From contig JAFGUR010000054.1 of NCBI GenBank assembly GCA_016938425.1, forward strand, positions 1 through 12,854: 12,854 bases of DNA, written 5' to 3'. Position 1 is the first letter of the stretch. Every line of letters starts with the position of its first letter. Below the pieces are notes generated by a model. That model was not told the DNA's origin, did not search any database, and saw only the letters and a list, made by a program, of their open reading frames with translations. Source of the DNA: Fusobacteriaceae bacterium. GTDB taxonomy: Bacteria > Fusobacteriota > Fusobacteriia > Fusobacteriales > Fusobacteriaceae. Positions 6,244-12,448 of this stretch are shown one piece after another. The translations under genes and the position numbers were made by a program.

Positions 6244-6888
6244 ATGGATTTAGTAAGAATTGAAAATGGGCAAGCTTTTACAGACAGTTTAAAAGTTTCA
6301 GCTGTATTTGGAAAACAACATTATCATGTTGTTAGGGATATTGAAATTTTGATATCTAATATGAAAGTATTAAGCAATGAAGAACAAGTTTTAAATGTTT
6401 CAGAGGGTATGCTCAAAATTGAGCATACCTCTGTTGGGGGTATATCCAATTTTGGATATACCCAAACAAATGTAGAAACATCAAAGTTTTTTATTGAAAG
6501 TAGCTATACAAATCTTCAAAATAAAAAGCAGTATAAAATGTATAAAATAACCCGTGACGGACTTTCCCTTCTCGTTATGGGATTTACTGGGCAAAAGGCT
6601 CTTGAGTGGAAATTGAAGTATATTGAAGCATTTAATTATATGGAAGAGTCACTTATGAAAGTGGGAGAATTATCTATAGCGGATTCTAGAGAATGGGAAC
6701 TCCTAAAAGGTTCTGCTAGAAGTATAATCATGCTAAAAGATAAAATTCAAAATGACATGAAAGAAATAGAAAAGATAATAAGAAGAGTAGATGACCACAG
6801 GCAACATCTTGGAATATATGGAACTCAAATCCTTGATATGATGAACAAAGTAGAGGATGGAAAGTTGCGTGATAAAAATGAATATTAA
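6244..6888 (+). CDS. Phage regulatory protein, Rha family
   Basis: The 214-residue protein shows the Rha domain clearly. SAVFGKQHYHVVRDIEILI (19-37) forms the DNA-binding-like start, and FFIESSYTN (82-90) and YKITRDGLSLLVMGFTGQKALEWKLKYIEAFNYME (100-134) are the family core. Rha proteins come from temperate phages; in phi-80-type phages they interfere with growth in hosts lacking IHF, and they are thought to act as regulators or antirepressors. The last 75 residues are a charged helical tail. Residues about 53-75 are encoded by two long palindromes and look like an insertion between the N-terminal motif and the core. AAAGGAGG precedes the ATG. A 41-residue ORF overlaps its end. No phage structural or integrase gene is nearby, so this is probably a prophage remnant or island regulator. 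Confidence 0.88.
   Translation: MDLVRIENGQAFTDSLKVSAVFGKQHYHVVRDIEILISNMKVLSNEEQVLNVSEGMLKIEHTSVGGISNFGYTQTNVETSKFFIESSYTNLQNKKQYKMYKITRDGLSLLVMGFTGQKALEWKLKYIEAFNYMEESLMKVGELSIADSREWELLKGSARSIIMLKDKIQNDMKEIEKIIRRVDDHRQHLGIYGTQILDMMNKVEDGKLRDKNEY
6402..6463 (+). repeat. Two tandem long palindromes inside the rha coding sequence
   Basis: Palindrome 1 (6402-6432) pairs GGTATGCTCAA with TTGAGCATACC, extended by AGA/TCT past one bulged G. Palindrome 2 (6438-6463) is GGGTATATCCAA, two T, then TTGGATATACCC, a perfect 12-bp arm. They lie five bases apart, keep the frame open and encode residues about 53-74. Confidence 0.8.
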
Positions 6889-7003
6889 GAGAATTGCTGA
6901 AGGGAAGTTTTTGCTTGTTATTAAAAAGCTTGGAATTGAAATGGAATTTAATGATGATAGAGAGGCTATGAGGGTTGGTTTGGGGTATATTGGGATGAGT
7001 TAA
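6878..7003 (+). CDS. Small ORF overlapping the end of rha (41 aa), unknown
   Basis: This ORF begins 11 bases before the rha stop codon and ends just before the terminator. It encodes a small, slightly basic protein beginning MNIKRIAEGKFLLVIKKLG and ending GLGYIGMS. I do not recognise it. Translational coupling to rha is likely because the start lies inside the upstream gene. A GTG at 6869 in the same frame would add three residues and is closer to a GGAAAG, so the start is uncertain. Its position between rha and a shared terminator, together with a filled reading frame, supports a real gene. Confidence 0.5.
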   Translation: MNIKRIAEGKFLLVIKKLGIEMEFNDDREAMRVGLGYIGMS

Positions 7004-7006
7004 GGG

Positions 7007-7034
7007 AAAAAGACGGAGGATATCCGTCTTTTTT
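7007..7034. terminator. Bidirectional terminator between the rha operon and the protease gene
   Basis: AAAAAGACGGA (7007-7017) pairs with TCCGTCTTTTT (7023-7033) around a 5-base loop. T-runs are present on both strands, so it can end both converging transcripts. Confidence 0.85.
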
Positions 7035-7042
7035 AATTTTAG

Positions 7043-7822
7043 TTATTTTATTATTTTATCTAATAATGTTCTAGGTGAAATGGCAACTGATATTCCAGAA
7101 GGAACTTCAGTTTTATTTAATACCTCTTCACTCATAATGTCTATTTTAATGATAGCTCTTTCACTAATAATTCCTACTAATTCTCCATTTAAGTTAACCA
7201 CCGCTCCACCACTACCACCAGAGTGTAACTCGGTATCTACATAAAATAAATCACCATTAATACTACCTTCATCAAAAGAAATATTAAATGGGCTGTTATA
7301 TCCTATCATTCCTGATTTTATCATATAACTTCTTTCAAACTTCCAAAGGTTATTGCTAGACTCCTTTTTAGCATTTTCAGTTAAAATTTCAGTGAAATAA
7401 AATGGAGGTTTGCTATCTTCTGGAAAACCACAAATTAATACATCCTCACCTAATTCTATTGAAGACTTTGAATAATTAAAAAAAGAAACATTAGTATTTT
7501 GTTTTGGTGCTAAAACCACTAGGTCTAAATAAATAGGTAAATTTAAATAGTCAGACTCTATAGGATTTATATAACTAAATGGAATATGATTCAGTTCTAG
7601 TTGTTTTCCTGTACCTGATATTGCTATTATTTTTATATCATCACCAATGAGTTCTTCATGAGAAAAAGGAAAACGAACAGTGACAACATGTAAGGCGCTG
7701 ATTATATGTCCATTAGGATGAATACAAACACCACTTCCCTTACTAATTATTTCATCACCTTCAAAAACAGTAATTGAATAAACACATTCACGTAATTTTT
7801 TTGATAATTCTTTTTTACTCAT
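7043..7822 (-). CDS. Cytosolic trypsin-like (S1/HtrA-fold) serine protease
   Basis: This 259-residue protein carries a full chymotrypsin-fold triad. H45 lies in GHIISALHVV after GSGVCIHPNG, D100 in YLDLVVLA, and S204 in HSGGSGGAVVN. LNGELVGIIS follows the nucleophile, as in HtrA proteases. There is no signal peptide, membrane segment or PDZ domain, which is unlike housekeeping DegP/HtrA. A protease that stays in the cytosol suggests a specific internal target. Such stand-alone trypsin-like domains appear in several bacterial conflict systems, but a role here is inference. GAGGGAG lies 4 bases before the ATG at 7820-7822. It is divergent from the membrane protein at 7957. A poor promoter candidate (GTTAAA, 17 bases, TAAGAT at 7846-7851) lies upstream. 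Confidence 0.85.
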   Translation of the reverse strand: MSKKELSKKLRECVYSITVFEGDEIISKGSGVCIHPNGHIISALHVVTVRFPFSHEELIGDDIKIIAISGTGKQLELNHIPFSYINPIESDYLNLPIYLDLVVLAPKQNTNVSFFNYSKSSIELGEDVLICGFPEDSKPPFYFTEILTENAKKESSNNLWKFERSYMIKSGMIGYNSPFNISFDEGSINGDLFYVDTELHSGGSGGAVVNLNGELVGIISERAIIKIDIMSEEVLNKTEVPSGISVAISPRTLLDKIIK

Positions 7823-7893
7823 ATAACTCCCTCTGCAAATATTTTATCTTAACTATAAATCTACCCTTTTTAACTGCATTTTACAAGTTATTT

Positions 7894-7922
7894 TTGCTTT
7901 TTGTGGAGAAAAGAGGTAAGAT
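7894..7922 (+). promoter_or_regulatory. Promoter of the 7957 gene, near-duplicate of the 9090 promoter
   Basis: TTGCTT (7894-7899) and TAAGAT (7917-7922) are 17 bases apart. The block 7898-7923 matches 9094-9119 at 23 of 26 positions without gaps, including the spacer, which promoters do not normally conserve. Confidence 0.7.
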
Positions 7923-7956
7923 TATGGAGAGATTAACGTTTTAAGGGGGTTATTAA

Positions 7957-8568
7957 ATGAATATAGAAATACTTAGTTTATTTAAAAGTTTAAGCAATTT
8001 TATTTATAATTATTGGTTATTATCAGTTCCTTTTCTTATTTTGTATTTAAAGAATACATTGCCAAAACTTACTGCCGATATTTTAACTAAAAAATTTGAA
8101 CTAGATAAAAAACTAACAAATGATAAAATTTTAGAAACTTTGAAAGCAGAATTTTCTAAAGAAAACACGAGACATAGCATTGAGTATTCACAAATACAGC
8201 AATATAAAGTAAAAACTATGGTGGATTTTTTGACTTATTTTTCTAATTATTTTTTTGATAAAGATTTACAAAATAAAATTCAAAAAAATCCTAAAGAATT
8301 AATGAAGTTTAATCTAGAGTTTGCTAAATTTGGAAATCATCTGATGTTATTTGCTGGAGATGAAACAATAAAAAGATATAGTGATTTTAGAGAGTTAGGG
8401 AAAACAGAAGGAAATGAAAAATTATATTTAAAGTATTATTCGCAACTTGTATTATCATTAAGAAAAGATATAGGGTATTCTCATTCAGAATTGAATGAGG
8501 TAGATTTTTTGTCATTATGGATTACTGATAAAAAAGAAGCAATTGAAAAGTTAATAAAAGATGAATAA
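7957..8568 (+). CDS. Single-pass membrane protein with cytosolic helical domain, unknown function
   Basis: I cannot assign a function. This 203-residue protein has one N-terminal membrane segment (about residues 18-33, WLLSVPFLILYL) followed by a positively charged stretch, placing the rest in the cytosol. Residues about 45-80 look coiled-coil, then FSKENTRHSIEYSQIQQYKVKTMVDFLTYFSNYFFD begins an all-helical domain. That segment resembles a widespread uncharacterised type in which a helix of the form 'hxixFSxLHxxR' follows an N-terminal anchor. AAGGGGG precedes the ATG. It stands as a single gene between its own promoter and terminator. The promoter is shared in sequence with the four-gene operon at 9150, so it may belong to the same response. 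Confidence 0.75.
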   Translation: MNIEILSLFKSLSNFIYNYWLLSVPFLILYLKNTLPKLTADILTKKFELDKKLTNDKILETLKAEFSKENTRHSIEYSQIQQYKVKTMVDFLTYFSNYFFDKDLQNKIQKNPKELMKFNLEFAKFGNHLMLFAGDETIKRYSDFRELGKTEGNEKLYLKYYSQLVLSLRKDIGYSHSELNEVDFLSLWITDKKEAIEKLIKDE

Positions 8569-8603
8569 AAAATTCATTTTAAATTTTATAATTTAAAAGA
8601 GAG

Positions 8604-8628
8604 CACTCCTTGAGGGAGTGTTTTTTTA
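8604..8628. terminator. Intrinsic terminator after the 7957 gene
   Basis: CACTCC (8604-8609) pairs with GGAGTG (8615-8620), followed by seven T. It lies between two convergent genes. The minus-strand side also has a T-rich tail (CTCTCTTTT), so it may serve both. Confidence 0.8.
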
Positions 8629-8634
8629 TTCTTA

Positions 8635-9009
8635 TTACAAATGCTTTATAAGTATTTTCTGAACATTATAAACATTTACGTTTTTATTAAATTGTAAATT
8701 CACACTTGGAAGAGCTTCTCCAGATATCCAAATTTTTAGCTCTGCATCAAGGTCAAAGTTTCCTGCTGTCTCTACAGCAAATCTTGATATATTTTTATAC
8801 ATAATTGACATATAAGATATCTTTTTCCCAGTAACTCCTTGTTTATCAATATAAACTAGTCTTTTGTTTGTAAAAAAGAAACCATCTCTGATAAGTTGAT
8901 AACCAGCTTCTATTTGTTCTCCATCAGCCAATAAATGTCCAAAATCTTTGTTTAGTGCCTCTAAAGAAACCTCTGAAGCATTTCCTAATAATGCGTTTAA
9001 TAATCCCAT
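8635..9009 (-). CDS. Bacterial PH-domain protein (YvbH/YokE-like)
   Basis: This 124-residue protein has the bacterial pleckstrin-homology pattern: GHLLADGEQIEAGYQLIRDGFFFTNKRLVYIDKQG (24-58), YMSIMYKNISRFAVE (66-80) and ELKIWISGE (90-98). The FFTNKRLVYIDKQG segment followed by a basic turn is the signature of the bPH_1 family. Homologues are short cytosolic proteins, often in stress or mobile contexts, with no settled biochemical role. Two ATGs are six bases apart. AAAGGAG touches the outer one (9013-9015) but is ideally spaced from the inner one (9007-9009), so the inner start is used. It is divergent from the four-gene operon, with promoters about 20 bp apart. Confidence 0.85.
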   Translation of the reverse strand: MGLLNALLGNASEVSLEALNKDFGHLLADGEQIEAGYQLIRDGFFFTNKRLVYIDKQGVTGKKISYMSIMYKNISRFAVETAGNFDLDAELKIWISGEALPSVNLQFNKNVNVYNVQKILIKHL

Positions 9010-9043
9010 CAACATCTCCTTTATGTATTTTTTATTAATAAAA

Positions 9044-9072
9044 AGTGTACCTCATTTTTGTAATAATAGCAA
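9044..9072 (-). promoter_or_regulatory. Promoter of the PH-domain gene
   Basis: On the minus strand, TTGCTA (9067-9072) and TACACT (9044-9049) are separated by exactly 17 bases, about 35 bases upstream of the start codon. Confidence 0.65.
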
Positions 9073-9089
9073 GATGGGAGGAATATTTT

Positions 9090-9118
9090 TTGATTTTTGT
9101 GAGAAAAAGAGGTAAGAT
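9090..9118 (+). promoter_or_regulatory. Promoter of the four-gene operon, near-duplicate of the 7894 promoter
   Basis: TTGATT (9090-9095) and TAAGAT (9113-9118) are 17 bases apart, with spacer AGAAAAAGAGG matching the copy upstream of 7957. It supports a start codon at 9150 rather than an open frame that begins upstream of the promoter at 9045. Confidence 0.75.
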
Positions 9119-9149
9119 TGTTGGAAGAATTAATAACTGGGAGGAAAAC

Positions 9150-9944
9150 ATGGATAAAGATGATATACAAAAGAAAATAGAAGAAAATGAAAGTGGAAAT
9201 AAGTCTGCTATAGGAAGATTTCTTCTTTCATCAATTGGTGGAGTTATTCCTTTCGTTGGTGGGATAATAGGAGCATCGGCTAGTGCTTGGTCTGAGAAAG
9301 AGCAAAATGAAATGAATAAGATTTTTAAACTATGGATGAAGTTTCAAGAAGAAGAGTTAGAGCAAATAGGAGTTACTCTTATTGAGGTTATGCAAAAATT
9401 AGACTTTCAAAATGAAGAAATAAATAAAAGAATAACAAGTCAAGAATACATGGGAATTATAAAAAAAGTATTTAGAGATTGGTCTGCTTCTGATAGCGAG
9501 AGAAAAAGGGCATTATTAAGAAATTTATTAGCAAATTCTGCTAGTTGCAATATAACTAGTGATGATGTTGTTAAAATATTTATTGAATGGGTAGGGAAGT
9601 ATACAGAAGCTCATTTCAATGTAATCAGTTTATTGTTTAATAAATATGGGATAACAAGATATAACATGTGGATGGAATTATATGGAGAAAAAGTTAGAGA
9701 AGATTCCCCAGAAGCTGATTTGTTTAAATTGATAATTCATGATTTAAGTACAGGACATGTAATTAGACAGTGTAGAGCTGTAGATAATAATGGAAATTTT
9801 GTAAAACAGACCCCATTAAAAAAAAGGAATGCATCTCCCCTTTTGAAATCTGCCTTTGATGATGAAAAACCATATGAATTAACTAATTTGGGAAAACAAT
9901 TTGTACATTATACCATGAACGAAATTGTAGATAAAATTGAGTAA
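9150..9944 (+). CDS. Conserved-type unknown with a glycine-rich hydrophobic segment (264 aa), first gene of the operon
   Basis: A charged N-terminus is followed by a hydrophobic, glycine-patterned stretch at residues 20-47 (RFLLSSIGGVIPFVGGIIGA). This could be a glycine-zipper membrane insert or an amphipathic hairpin. A long helical region follows (about 50-110, with FQEEELEQIGVTLIEVMQKL), then a soluble domain including RALLRNLLANSAS, DDVVKIFIEWVGKY and DLFKLIIHDLSTGHVIRQCR. It ends in a winged-helix-like PYELTNLGKQFVHYTMNEIV. From memory, similar proteins occur as uncharacterised genes in scattered bacteria; I know no function. The ATG at 9150 has GGGAGG 5 bases upstream. The open frame continues up to 9045 but crosses the promoter. 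It leads the HNH gene by 28 bp. Confidence 0.8.
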   Translation: MDKDDIQKKIEENESGNKSAIGRFLLSSIGGVIPFVGGIIGASASAWSEKEQNEMNKIFKLWMKFQEEELEQIGVTLIEVMQKLDFQNEEINKRITSQEYMGIIKKVFRDWSASDSERKRALLRNLLANSASCNITSDDVVKIFIEWVGKYTEAHFNVISLLFNKYGITRYNMWMELYGEKVREDSPEADLFKLIIHDLSTGHVIRQCRAVDNNGNFVKQTPLKKRNASPLLKSAFDDEKPYELTNLGKQFVHYTMNEIVDKIE

Positions 9945-9972
9945 ACAAAATTACGAATAATTAGGAGTAACA

Positions 9973-10794
9973 ATGAGCAGAAAACCAGTGAGTTTAAATA
10001 TTATAAAGTCATTATTGGCAAACTCTGGAAACAAATGCGCCTTTCCAGGATGTAATCACATTATTGTAAATGAAGACCATAAACTTGTTGGAGAGTTATG
10101 CCATATTGAAGCATACTCTCCTAATGGAGCGCGATATAATCCGAGGCACACTATTGAAGAAAGAAATTCCTATGATAACCTAGTATTTTTGTGCCATAAA
10201 CATCACAACGAAACACATGACTTAAAATATACTGTTGCAGTTTTAAAGAAAATGAAACTAGAGCATGAAGGTAATTATAGTGAGAATCCTTATACAATTG
10301 ATATGAGTATATTTTATAAAATTATGTCTCAAAACACAGAGTATTGGAATGAAGTTGCATATATCAATGAATTTGAAAATCAACTTGTGGAGCAGAAATA
10401 TGAGATAAATACAGAACTATCGCAAACGGAGCTTATTGAAAGTATTCGAGAGGATTTGAATAGTTTAGAAATTCTAACTGTTATGTTACAGAACTCAGAC
10501 TTGACCATAAGTACTGATATTATTGACTTTTTAAATGAAAATAAATTGAGTTCTATTAAAGATGATGATAAAGAAGAAGTACAAAACCTATTTAGTAATC
10601 GAAATTGGGAAATTCATAATATTGGAGTCTCCAATTGGATGTTAAGTATTTCTATGAAATTAATGCAATTAGAAATAAAATGCATGCAAAATGAGTTGCT
10701 ATTGAATCCAAGTAACAAACTACTTAAACATAAAATTCAAAAATTAGAGGATGAACTAAAAGAAATTGCAAAGACAATTGGAATTGTAGATTAA
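9973..10794 (+). CDS. HNH endonuclease with C-terminal helical domain, second gene of the operon
   Basis: Residues 20-100 are an HNH nuclease. Zinc-binding C22 and C27 (CAFPGC) are followed by the catalytic histidine region GELCHIEAYSP (H44), then SYDNLVFLC (N69, C74) and HKHHNETHD (H77, H78, H82). The next segment, YTVAVLKKMKLEHE, is also usual in this subfamily. The domain should cut DNA in a metal-dependent way. This CxxPGC...CHIxA type is frequent in defence islands, often joined to sensor domains. Residues 100-273 are helical and unrecognised, and may bind a partner or the neighbouring gene products. Rare CGA/CGC arginine codons appear here, unlike the upstream genes. AGGAGT precedes the ATG. 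Confidence 0.85.
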   Translation: MSRKPVSLNIIKSLLANSGNKCAFPGCNHIIVNEDHKLVGELCHIEAYSPNGARYNPRHTIEERNSYDNLVFLCHKHHNETHDLKYTVAVLKKMKLEHEGNYSENPYTIDMSIFYKIMSQNTEYWNEVAYINEFENQLVEQKYEINTELSQTELIESIREDLNSLEILTVMLQNSDLTISTDIIDFLNENKLSSIKDDDKEEVQNLFSNRNWEIHNIGVSNWMLSISMKLMQLEIKCMQNELLLNPSNKLLKHKIQKLEDELKEIAKTIGIVD

Positions 10795-10809
10795 TTAATG
10801 GAGGATAAA

Positions 10810-11883
10810 ATGTCAGAATTAGATAATGAAATGGAGATTTTGATTTGCTCTAATTGTTTTAGAGATGAAGGGCTTAAACTGGATGCCTTTACCTTAGGAA
10901 TTGATAATGAAATGGAATGTCCAAATTGTAAGTCAAGAATTGGGAAAAAATTAACAAAAGAATTAGTATTAGATTTGTGCTATATATTTTTTGTTAGAGG
11001 AACAATCTACAAGAGGGATTATGGAGGTTATCCTCGTATTCAGTTTAATAATCAACATTATAAAAATTCTGATGTGACTTTAACAAAATACCTTAAAAGT
11101 GATTTTAATATAATAGAAGAAGTTGGTAAAATTGGTCTTTTCCATTATGGACCAAGATTTTGGATGTTTGGGGAAATTGAACCTTTAAAATCATTACAGG
11201 AAAGAGATGAGAGAGAAAGTATAGTTGAGAAAATTATAGAACTATACCCTTCAGTTAAACTTTCTATAGACCAGTGTTTTTATAGATTACGAAAGAATCC
11301 AGAAATTCCACATGATAATTTCGAGTATGACTCAGCTCCCAATAAATTTTTGGGAAAAGGAAGATTTGATTTTGATAAATTTCCCATATTATATGGTTCT
11401 CCTGATTTAGAACTTTGCCTTCATGAGTGTAGAACGACCGTTGAAGATGATTTATATGTTGCGAAATTAATGCCACAGGAAGACTTAAAATTATTAGACT
11501 TAACTGCTTTGTTAAAAGAAGAAGGTGTAACCGAATTTGAAAGCATTGACTTAGCCGTCCATTTTTTGTTTCTAGCAGAAAGCCATTCTTATGACATATG
11601 TAGAGCCATTGCCAAAAGAGCTAAGGAAAATGGATTTGATGGGATAATATATCCATCATACTTTAGCTATATTAGAACGGGTCATATGCCGTTTGAAACA
11701 ATCTACGGAATAGCTATTAGGCGTATGCCATATTTGGCTGATTATGTAGAAGGGCAGAGTATTCCAAGTTTAGCTTTATTTGGATATCCAATAAAAGAAG
11801 GGAAAGTTAAAGTAGACTGTATAAATAGAGTAGTTTTAAATAATGTTAAATATAGTTATAGTTTTGGGCCCGCCCAATACTAA
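10810..11883 (+). CDS. RES-domain protein with N-terminal zinc finger (probable NAD+-degrading effector), third gene of the operon
   Basis: The N-terminus has two zinc knuckles, CSNC (C14, C17) and CPNC (C37, C40), followed by a helical segment. This matches the 'RES N-terminal' module described in conflict systems. The C-terminal half (about 155-330) carries the RES signature: FYRLRKNP (R159), GKGRFDFDKFPILYGS (Y195), LCLHECR (E206), and PSYFSYIR with a serine near 286. Known RES toxins (MbcT, Xre-RES pairs) break down NAD+. There is no Xre-type antitoxin beside it, so this is not an ordinary Xre-RES pair. An ATG at 10798 lacks a ribosome binding site, while GGAGG lies 5 bases before the ATG at 10810. 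Spacing from HNH is 15 bp. Confidence 0.85.
   Translation: MSELDNEMEILICSNCFRDEGLKLDAFTLGIDNEMECPNCKSRIGKKLTKELVLDLCYIFFVRGTIYKRDYGGYPRIQFNNQHYKNSDVTLTKYLKSDFNIIEEVGKIGLFHYGPRFWMFGEIEPLKSLQERDERESIVEKIIELYPSVKLSIDQCFYRLRKNPEIPHDNFEYDSAPNKFLGKGRFDFDKFPILYGSPDLELCLHECRTTVEDDLYVAKLMPQEDLKLLDLTALLKEEGVTEFESIDLAVHFLFLAESHSYDICRAIAKRAKENGFDGIIYPSYFSYIRTGHMPFETIYGIAIRRMPYLADYVEGQSIPSLALFGYPIKEGKVKVDCINRVVLNNVKYSYSFGPAQY
11864..11877 (+). repeat. GC-rich inverted repeat at the end of the RES gene
   Basis: TTGGGC (11864-11869) and GCCCAA (11872-11877) flank two C. It is the only GC cluster in the area. It sits six bases before the stop codon and just before the next gene's ribosome binding site, and has no T-run. 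Confidence 0.4.
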
Positions 11884-11899
11884 TTAACAAGGAGAGAAA

Positions 11900-12415
11900 A
11901 TGGGCATAACTAAAGTAATCGATATTATAGATATGATTTTGAGATTAACAGGACTTTTAACCCTTGTAAATGGAGTATTACTTGTAATTCTTCCCAAAAA
12001 AGAAACTTCAAGTAACATAGTTATAGAAAGGGTGAGTAATCCATCTGATTGTAAGGTTAGTTTTTATCAAGAATATTCTGAAGATGAAAGTTTGGGAGAA
12101 TTAACTATGTTTACTTCAATGGATTCAAATGTTAAAGAAGTACGATTATATACTATAAAATGGGAAAATAATAAGCTAAAAAATGATAAATTATTAAAAA
12201 GCTTTAAAAATATTAAAGTGGAAACAGGAATTTTATTTGATATTTATTATAATTGTGGAATGCCATCTCAAAAAATAGAATGGATATGTGATTATGGAAT
12301 AAAAGGTGAGTACTATTTCAGTGAAAATGGATTCAATGGAAGAGTAGACAAAACGGTTTATAGTTATAATTATAATTTTATTTCCAATTTGAGAAAACTA
12401 ATTGGATGGAGATAG
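11900..12415 (+). CDS. Small membrane-anchored protein of unknown function (171 aa), fourth gene of the operon
   Basis: An N-terminal hydrophobic segment (about residues 12-31, ILRLTGLLTLVNGVLLVIL) is followed by KK. It could be a membrane anchor or an uncleaved signal. The rest looks beta-rich, with many alternating hydrophobic and tyrosine residues (KVSFYQEY, EVRLYTIKWE, YYFSENGFNG). I recognise no family. AAGGAG precedes the ATG and the gene follows RES by 16 bp, so it is the last gene of the operon. A membrane partner is a frequent companion in anti-phage systems, but no specific role can be claimed. Confidence 0.75.
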   Translation: MGITKVIDIIDMILRLTGLLTLVNGVLLVILPKKETSSNIVIERVSNPSDCKVSFYQEYSEDESLGELTMFTSMDSNVKEVRLYTIKWENNKLKNDKLLKSFKNIKVETGILFDIYYNCGMPSQKIEWICDYGIKGEYYFSENGFNGRVDKTVYSYNYNFISNLRKLIGWR

Positions 12416-12424
12416 TCATAAAAA

Positions 12425-12446
12425 TAAGCGACCATTCGGTCGCTTA
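12425..12446. terminator. Strong terminator closing the four-gene operon
   Basis: TAAGCGACC (12425-12433) pairs perfectly with GGTCGCTTA (12438-12446) around the loop ATTC. T-rich tails occur on both strands (AAATTATTT on plus, TTTTTAT on minus), so it can also end the converging gene. Confidence 0.85.
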
Positions 12447-12448
12447 AA

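Noticed and set aside
9045..9149. N-terminal extension of the 9150 protein by 35 codons
   Set aside because: It would place the promoter at 9090-9118 inside the coding region, and has no ribosome binding site. GGGAGG sits 5 bases before the ATG at 9150.
10621..10635. Palindrome ATTGGAGTCTCCAAT in the HNH gene
   Set aside because: It is a single 7-bp-arm palindrome in coding sequence with no promoter or second copy, so it could well be chance.
11264..11476. Minus-strand frame of 70 codons within the RES gene
   Set aside because: It is an antisense shadow of the RES core.
4518..12448. An intact prophage
   Set aside because: Only Rha and the nuclease look phage-linked. No integrase, repressor, packaging, capsid, tail or lysis genes and no att repeats are visible.
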